A DNA stretch of 64,000 nt from Delphinapterus leucas (Eukaryota > Chordata > Mammalia > Artiodactyla > Monodontidae). Of this stretch, positions 58,616-64,000 are shown in pieces (position 1 is the first letter of the stretch; the number at the start of each line of letters is the position of its first letter). Location: contig NW_022098050.1 in NCBI RefSeq assembly GCF_002288925.2, positions 6,033,799-6,097,798 on the forward strand, in the 5' to 3' direction. Both the position numbers and the translations under genes were made by a program. Under the pieces are notes generated by a model that did not search any database, was not told the origin of the DNA, and was given only the letters and a program-made list of their open reading frames with translations.

Positions 58616-59330
58616 CTGTTTTCCTTCTAGTAAACATCTTCAATTCATGTTTTGCTTTCAGCAACTAGTATAACGTTTAAGACCATTACAAGCAATGAGT
58701 CTTAATGTAGAAAAGTTTTCAGATGTTTGTTAAATGTCTTCCTGTAAGTGGTACAAGTATTGAGCAACAAAATAAATTTCATTTCAGTCAAATCTGGACT
58801 GAAATCCAAACTCCAGAATAATAAACAGTCAAAATAAATTTCAGAGTTCAAACTTAAAAATTCAAATTACATGCATTGGAAAACCTTTCAGGCCCCCACT
58901 TTAGAAGCTCTTTAATGTTATTTTCATATGAGTTCTAAGAAAATCTGGTTTTAAAGAGAAGAATGTGAGAAGATAACATTTTAGTGCCCTTGGTCCTCAG
59001 CTAATGCTCACATGAAGCCCATGAGACTGTAGATCTTACTGATATAGAACTGAAGCTCAAAAGGGATGAGGGCAATATGAAATGACTGAGACAGCAGAAA
59101 TAAGAAAGCAGACCACAGTGGAGGCTCTTCTGTTTTAGGAGAAAACCATTTATCTACAAAGCTTAAGAATATAATTGATTATGGTAAGTTTTTAAGAACA
59201 TGTCAAATTATTTTTTGATATGTTATATTTTAGAATATAAGGACTTTTTAATAACATTTTAGGAGATTCTGATTAAAGTTCTTAAAACGTTAGACAGTTA
59301 TTCTATCAAGTTTGTATATAGTAGGGTGGG

Positions 59331-59790
59331 GGTTTTTGTTTGTTTTTAAACAAATCCACAGTTTTATTTATTTAATTTTCATAAGTTTAAACCCTCAAGG
59401 GGTACAGCAGCACACAGATTCTGTGGCTAGTGGCCTCAGCAGGAAGGTTGCTTTGGAATTTGACACGAACCAAGCCACTGTTTCCATGAGCACAAGTTAC
59501 CTTTCCCCAGATTCTTCTGGTTTTGTTCAGTTTGCCACCAGGAGTCACTGTTGTTCTTTGCTTTGTACACATGAGCATATCTCTTGCCCAAGTAGAATTC
59601 AGTTTCATCTTGGGCGTAAACACCTTCAGTTTTAAGAAGAGGAACCCTCTGGTTTCACAGGACCCTGCTTATAGCCAGCAAAAATAGAGCCTTGGACCAC
59701 AGCCTTCCAGACCTATTTGCTGTTTTAGAAGTCCTGTTCCCAGTGCTCCTCCACAGGCTCCAAGACGGCAGAAAGAGAAAGGCCACTTGT
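59331..59790 (-). pseudogene. RPL35A processed pseudogene, antisense
   Basis: The minus strand encodes recognisable ribosomal protein L35a (eL33) pieces: SGRLWSKA and FAGYK (59650-59720), then [35 protein letters not shown] and [12 protein letters not shown] (59387-59555), ending in a TAA stop. It has no introns, has a 3' UTR with AATAAA-like text (reversed at about 59363-59372) and a decayed A tail, so it arose by retrotransposition. The expected start ATG reads AGG (about 59719), and a small deletion after the YK motif breaks the frame. It is not expected to make protein. Confidence 0.9.
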
Positions 59791-59794
59791 TTTT

Positions 59795-60180
59795 AAGTAG
59801 TACATTTGTGTGGTAAAAATTTCAACTACCAGAGAAGGATGTATTCTAAAACATTTTTCCTGCCCATTCCATTCCCCTGGTCCCCTTCAATAGCTGTAAC
59901 CGTTATCTTCAGTTCATGTCTATCCTCCCAGAATCTCTGAGTATGCAAAATCCACATACAAAATCTTTTTTTGTTTGTTTAGTTTTTTAACCACAGATTG
60001 GTGTGGAGTGCACAGTGTTCTTCACTTTGTTTTCCCCTTAATATATCTGTGATCATTTCCTATCAACACATAAATATTTATCTAAATCCGTTTATTAGCT
60101 ATATACCTTTCAGTTCAATATACTATATAATTTATTTAATTGGTCTTATACATGATGATGTTTACATTGTTTCCAGGTTT
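59795..60180 (-). mobile_element. Old L1M-type fragment, antisense
   Basis: 'catgtctatcctcccagaat', 'tgtgatcatttcctatcaac' and 'tgatgatgtttacattgtt' follow reversed L1M 3' sequence. Diverged. Confidence 0.55.
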
Positions 60181-60224
60181 ATACTAGGTAGAGGGAGATA
60201 GGCAGTGATTTACAGTTCTCACAG

Positions 60225-60400
60225 AACTCAAATCCACTATCTCGTTTGCTCCTCAAAATAACATGGTGATTATAGGCAAAGCACGTCTTACTACATTTAT
60301 TAAGAAGGAAACAGAGGCTTGCCTGAAGATGAAAGAGTTGGTAAGCATCAGAACCTGGATGTGAACCCAGGTGATATCATAGGATTATTTAAAACTTAGT
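60225..60400 (-). repeat. MIR-type relic
   Basis: 'tttgctcctcaaaataacat', 'aagaaggaaacagaggct' and 'gaacctggatgtgaaccc' are reversed MIR sequence. Confidence 0.7.
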
Positions 60401-60811
60401 AAGCTATCATATGTTGATATATTTGTATAACATTTCATGCCAGAAGGAGTTTGAAGGCACTTGAAAAAAACATAAAAGTAGAAGAAGTTAAAGTTCATAA
60501 TGACTAAATTATAATAAAGTTAAAAGTAAAGTTAACATGTAGAAATTAGCCTTGTATCATCTTGTGAGACTGCCATAGAAGCAACATCAGATAAAGCATG
60601 GGTTCATAGATGGTGGGGTAAGAATCTATATAGTGGTATGTGTTGCTGTGTATCTTCAATTTGTTGAGGGTGAAATGCATACCTAGAGCACTATTTCAGG
60701 TGGCTATAGGAGTAGTGGAATTGTTGGTAATGTTAATTTATCAGCTTAATAAAGTCTAAAGTGGGCAAAATGTTTTTATTTGTGCTGCAAGAATCTTTTG
60801 TCTTCTCTCAG

Positions 60812-61032
60812 CTTGTGAAGCACTTACTGAGTGGGAATATCTGCCACCTGTTGGACCCCGCCCACCAAAAGGATTTGTGGGGCTGAAAAACGCTGGGGCT
60901 ACTTGTTATATGAATTCTGTGATTCAGCAACTCTACATGATTCCATCCATTAGGAATGGTATTCTCGCAATTGAAGGCACAGGTAGCGATGTAGATGATG
61001 ATATGTCTGGGGATGAGAAGCAGGACAACGAG
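60812..61032 (+). CDS. USP9X: USP9X exon e28, catalytic Cys box (residues 1535-1608)
   Basis: This exon starts the USP catalytic domain. It encodes [19 protein letters not shown], then [18 protein letters not shown] with the nucleophile Cys1566 (TGT at 60904-60906), [18 protein letters not shown] and [13 protein letters not shown]. Gly1584, Val1595, Asp1596 and Ser1600 are X-type. Ser1600 is a reported phosphorylation site in USP9X. It begins on the second base of Thr1535, ends in phase 0, donor GAG|gtaaat. Confidence 0.97.
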
Positions 61033-61819
61033 GTAAATTTTATTTAGCACTTTTGTTTTCTGTGTTTGAAGTTCTGATACGAGATACTGTTGTTCTCTCT
61101 TAGAAAGCGTTAGACTTTCACTGGACCTGTTGGCAAATATTTGAAAATAAAGCTAGAATCTCCTGGCACAGACTGCTACCTCGACATAGTGCTCACTACC
61201 TAACAGACTTGCAACTACAGTTAATGTTTATGATAGTTTATACGTTTTAACGCAACAGTTAATGTACTCACTTTTGGGGGGTTGGTATAATTTAGAGTTT
61301 GTATAATGATAAGAATCTTCATTTTTAGTAATAGTCTAAATTATACTTTTACTTTTCTATTTGATATTTTAATTGTGTATCTCCATTTATTTATGCCAAG
61401 ATATGTGCTATGCCAGTTTCATTGTCTGTGTTTACTTTTAGATTACTTTTGCATTTCTCCCAGATCATAACTATTTTTGCTTAGGAAACAAACTTCTACT
61501 TGTGACAAAATGTAGACTCCTACCAAGTATCCAATGCAGAATAAAGCTGTGAAAAAATTAGGTTGTAGTGGTGGATCAGAGTTGACATAACTATGGCATC
61601 GTTCTTTAAAGAAGAGACTGTGGCCAGACTTAAGCTGTGGTCATGTTTGTGTCCACGCTGTATTTCTTTGTTTTTATTTGACCTTTTCCTACTCATGGTG
61701 TTGTGTTGGTGAGAGCTGAAGAGAGAAGCCACAGCATGCTCTGATTGTAGTAAATGTCTTAAATGGTTCTTTTCTCATTCCCTCTCTTCAGTCACCGAAC
61801 TATTTGCTCTGAGGTAGTT

Positions 61820-61985
61820 TATCACTTACAGGGAGGGCTTCTGAAACATACACTAGACCCCAACTCTTCCCTAGGTCTGCTGAACCGCATCATCCAGGGT
61901 TTGGGGTCTGAGCATTTTTACTTTTTTAAGAAGTTTCATAGGCATTGCTCACACCATATACCTAGTTAAGAACCACTGCTCTGGG
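61820..61985 (-). mobile_element. hAT-Charlie MER-type relic, reversed
   Basis: 'gctgaaccgcatcatccagg', 'ggtctgagcatttttactt' and 'agttaagaaccactgctctg' resemble the reversed form of the family seen at 55586. Weak. Confidence 0.5.
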
Positions 61986-62269
61986 TGAAATTTGGAGTTC
62001 AGATTCTAGTTCTGTGATTCATCACATCTCTAGGTTGTTGAGTTAAGCACAGTAGAGATAGCTAATTGTACCAGCAGACAAAGTATGATACAGTTCAAAT
62101 AAGGTATCTCAACTTTGCTCTCATGGTACCCTCTGCTCTGTGTTGTGTCAGCACCCCATTGCACTGTGGGGTGTTTTGGTTTTGGTTTTTTGCCTGTGTG
62201 CTTTTTTCCTTCCCTAGACTAAGTTTCTCGTGGGCAGGGACTGGACATTGTCTATTTCTACATCCACGT

Positions 62270-63125
62270 CCCACACAGAGTTCTGCAGCCACCATTCTCT
62301 TTCCATCTCTATAAATTTGACTATTCTAGGTACCTCATATAAGTGGAATCATACCGTATTTGTTTTTTTGTGACTGGCTTGTTTGACTTAACGTAACGAC
62401 CATTTCATAGCATGTGTCAGAATTTCCTTTCTTTTAAAGGCTGAATAACATTCCTTTGAATGTATATACCACATTTTGTTTATCCATTTATTCATCAGTG
62501 GACATTTGGGTCGCTTCCACCTTTTTGTGGGCGGTGGTGCACACGGCGTGGCCTGCGGGATCTTAGTTCCCGACCAGAGATCGAACCCGCTTCCCTTGCA
62601 TTGGGAGCATGGAGTCTTAACCACTGGACCGCCAAGGAAGTCCCTGATTCCACCTTTTGGTGGAATTCAAAATTGTGAATAATGCTGCTCTGAACATGGG
62701 TGTACAAATATCTCTTCAGGACCTTTCTTGCAGTTCTTTCGGGTGTTTTACCCAGAAGTGGAATTGCTGGATCATTTTATAGTTTTATTTTTAATTTTTT
62801 TTAGGAACTGTTTTCTACAGTGGCTGCACCATTTTACATTTCCCACCAACAGTGTGCAAGGGTTCCAATTTCTTTGCACAGAACTTTTTCATTTTCATGA
62901 GGTCCAGTATGTCTCTGTTCTTTCGTTGCCTGTGCATTTGGTGTCATATCCGATAAATCATTGTCAAATCCAGTGTCGTGAAGTTTTTGCTCTCTGTTTT
63001 AGGAGTTTCATAGTTTTAGCTCTTACATTCAAATCTTTGCTCTGTATTGAGTAAATTTTTGCGTATAGTGTTAGGGAAAAGTCCAACCTTATTCCTTTGC
63101 ATATGGATATCTAGTTTTTCCAACT
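62270..63125 (-). mobile_element. LINE-1 fragment, antisense, split by a CHR SINE
   Basis: Reversed L1 text: 'tataagtggaatcataccg', 'aatgctgctctgaacatgg', 'cccagaagtggaattgctgg', 'cccaccaacagtgtgcaagg' and 'tttggtgtcatatccg'. It reaches further into ORF2 than most others here. Confidence 0.8.
62526..62647 (-). mobile_element. Older short CHR SINE inside an L1, antisense
   Basis: 'ggcgtggcctgcgggatc', 'agagatcgaacccgc' and 'ggaccgccaaggaagtcc'. Perfect duplications 'ttccacctttt' lie at 62515-62525 and 62648-62658. Confidence 0.9.
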
Positions 63126-63134
63126 AATCTTAAT

Positions 63135-63300
63135 ATGTATATTGTATTGAATGTTTACAAGTCTGAGCACTCTATATACATTGTCTCATATAATTCTCAC
63201 AACAGCTACATGAAGAATATGTTAACCTATTTACACATGAGGCACTTAATTGCTCAAAGTTACTTAGCTTATAAGCAGCAAAGCCTGCATTTGTATCCAG
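63135..63300 (-). repeat. MIR-type relic
   Basis: 'tctcatataattctcacaac', 'acctatttacacatgaggc' and 'aagttacttagcttataagc' is reversed MIR sequence. Confidence 0.7.
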
Positions 63301-63574
63301 TTCAGTCTAAGTTAATCACTACTGTATTTTGCTATATTACCTACCTCTACGATACTTAGTGAGGGTTATTCCTTTATGACAACTCTTATGTGAAAGGGGT
63401 GGGGATATAAACACTGATACTGTAAACTAAAATTTATAAATTGAAAGTTAAGTGCTTTGGAAATAAATAGAAGTACAGGTGATTTGTTCACTAATCGTAT
63501 AGCATTTGTCTCAACATATTTTTACTATACTTTGAAGTTAGGTTAGCTCATTAATGATAACTTTTGGTTTCTAG

Positions 63575-63765
63575 AGCAATGTTGATCCCAGAGATGATGT
63601 ATTTGGATACCCTCAACAGTTTGAAGAGAAACCAGCATTAAGTAAAACAGAAGATAGGAAAGAGTACAATATTGGTGTTCTAAGACACCTTCAAGTCATC
63701 TTTGGTCATCTAGCTGCTTCTCGACTACAGTACTATGTGCCCAGAGGATTTTGGAAACAGTTCAG
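63575..63765 (+). CDS. USP9X: USP9X exon e29 (residues 1609-1672)
   Basis: This exon continues the catalytic domain: [57 protein letters not shown] and GFWKQFR. Glu in FEEKPA replaces the Asp I recall in human, while Arg in AASRLQ and Gln in YPQQFE are X-type. It ends on the second base of Arg1672, donor AG|gtaaac. The rest of the domain, with the catalytic His and Asp, lies beyond the window. Confidence 0.96.
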
Positions 63766-64000
63766 GTAAACTATGGATGAATAGTAATTGGGATACTGCT
63801 TAAACCTTTATGACTATCTCATGACACTAACATTAAACTTCTAAAACCTATACTGGAAGGCACTTTTATGTTTAGTATTTAAGGAGTAGTAATAATCAAA
63901 CTTTACTTCGTAGTTAGGTTTGTTTTCTCATTGTCCCCAAAGGAGGTAGAAAGTGTCATAGTAAGAGGCAGCATTCTTTAGTCTCTTCAGATGTTAATAA
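63766..64000 (+). other. Start of the intron after e29
   Basis: The final 235 nt are the 5' end of the next USP9X intron. AT-rich, with nothing recognisable. Confidence 0.75.

Larger units (their letters stand above)
58342..60811 (+). other. Intron e27-e28
   Basis: The intron is 2,470 nt. It contains a young antisense CHR (58407-58615), the RPL35A pseudogene (59331-59790, minus strand), an L1M piece (59795-60180) and a MIR relic (60225-60400). The acceptor is 'tcttctctcag'. Confidence 0.75.
61033..63574 (+). other. Intron e28-e29
   Basis: The intron is 2,542 nt. A hAT-like relic (about 61820-61985), an antisense L1 (62270-63125) with a CHR inside, and a MIR relic (63135-63300) are recognisable. 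The first 750 nt (61033-61780) shows no repeat or gene. The acceptor is 'ggtttctag'. Confidence 0.7.
245..63765 (+). other. USP9X: USP9X gene, internal part (29 coding exons; both gene ends outside window)
   Basis: USP9X is a very large cysteine deubiquitinase that removes ubiquitin from many substrates, stabilising them or altering signalling and trafficking (established for the family: SMAD4, MCL1, cell-adhesion proteins and others). The 29 exons joined give 4,773 nt, starting on the third base of codon 81 and ending on the second base of codon 1672. Phases agree across all 28 introns and every intron is GT-AG. The Cys-box cysteine falls at codon 1566 and a serine at 1600, matching human USP9X numbering. 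X-type rather than human USP9Y-type residues appear where I remember the two differ (e28: Gly1584, Val1595, Asp1596, Ser1600). USP9Y remains a less likely alternative. Missing: the first coding exon, the promoter, the His box and the C-terminal third. Confidence 0.95.

Noticed and set aside
58170..58673. Open frame of 167 codons running from exon e27 into a SINE
   Set aside because: The first part is USP9X exon e27; after the gtaagt donor at 58342 the frame is intron and antisense CHR sequence. The exon continues properly at 60812, so this is read-through, not a gene.
1..64000. Possible new defence system, phage, operon or CRISPR array
   Set aside because: The DNA is mammalian: spliced exons, SINEs, L1 and DNA transposons. 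No regularly spaced direct repeats or bacterial-type gene clusters were seen.

Overview
This window is vertebrate nuclear DNA from a placental mammal, almost certainly a cetacean. It is saturated with young tRNA-derived CHR-type SINEs, recognisable by the 'cttccctggtggcgcagtgg' head, a pol III box B near 'ggttcgagcc', an A-rich tail and clean target-site duplications. It also carries many LINE-1 fragments. I see no BovB or Bov-tA repeats, which argues against a ruminant. The species cannot be fixed from this sequence.

The only protein-coding gene I can support is a large internal part of USP9X (ubiquitin-specific peptidase 9, X-linked; fat facets homologue), read on the + strand. Twenty-nine consecutive coding exons (e1-e29, my numbering within the window) lie between 245 and 63765. 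Every one has AG/GT borders and the phases interlock perfectly. Together they make 4,773 coding nucleotides, corresponding to residues 81-1672 of a protein of about 2,570 residues, with no frameshift, stop or net indel. Counting codons puts the Cys-box cysteine at residue 1566 and a serine at 1600, both as in human USP9X. The first coding exon, the promoter, the rest of the catalytic domain (including the His box) and the 3' end lie outside the window.

Layout: e1-e11 (245-18629) encode the start of the helical armadillo/HEAT-like scaffold. An 8 kb intron (18630-26654) full of old L1 and CHR copies follows. e12-e18 (26655-36445) continue the scaffold and include the ubiquitin-like domain (e16) and a serine-rich linker (e17). 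A 7.6 kb intron (36446-44002) holds a full-length L1 3' end, a hAT transposon and a candidate CTCF site. e19-e27 (44003-58341) encode more scaffold. e28-e29 (60812-63765) open the USP catalytic domain.

Apart from USP9X, the window contains one antisense RPL35A processed pseudogene (59331-59790), about 23 CHR SINE copies, about 17 LINE-1 fragments (nearly all antisense to USP9X), several hAT-Charlie and Tigger DNA-transposon relics, MIR/L2 relics and a few microsatellites. I found no bacterial-type system, CRISPR array, tRNA or rRNA gene, or novel protein-coding gene. The most interesting signals are a near-consensus CTCF motif in the e18-e19 intron, a three-residue change exactly at the e20/e21 junction in an otherwise nearly invariant protein, a 76-base intron, a twin-primed L1, an apparent mini 3' transduction, and unusual SINE rearrangements. 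Repeat boundaries not defined by a target-site duplication are approximate.
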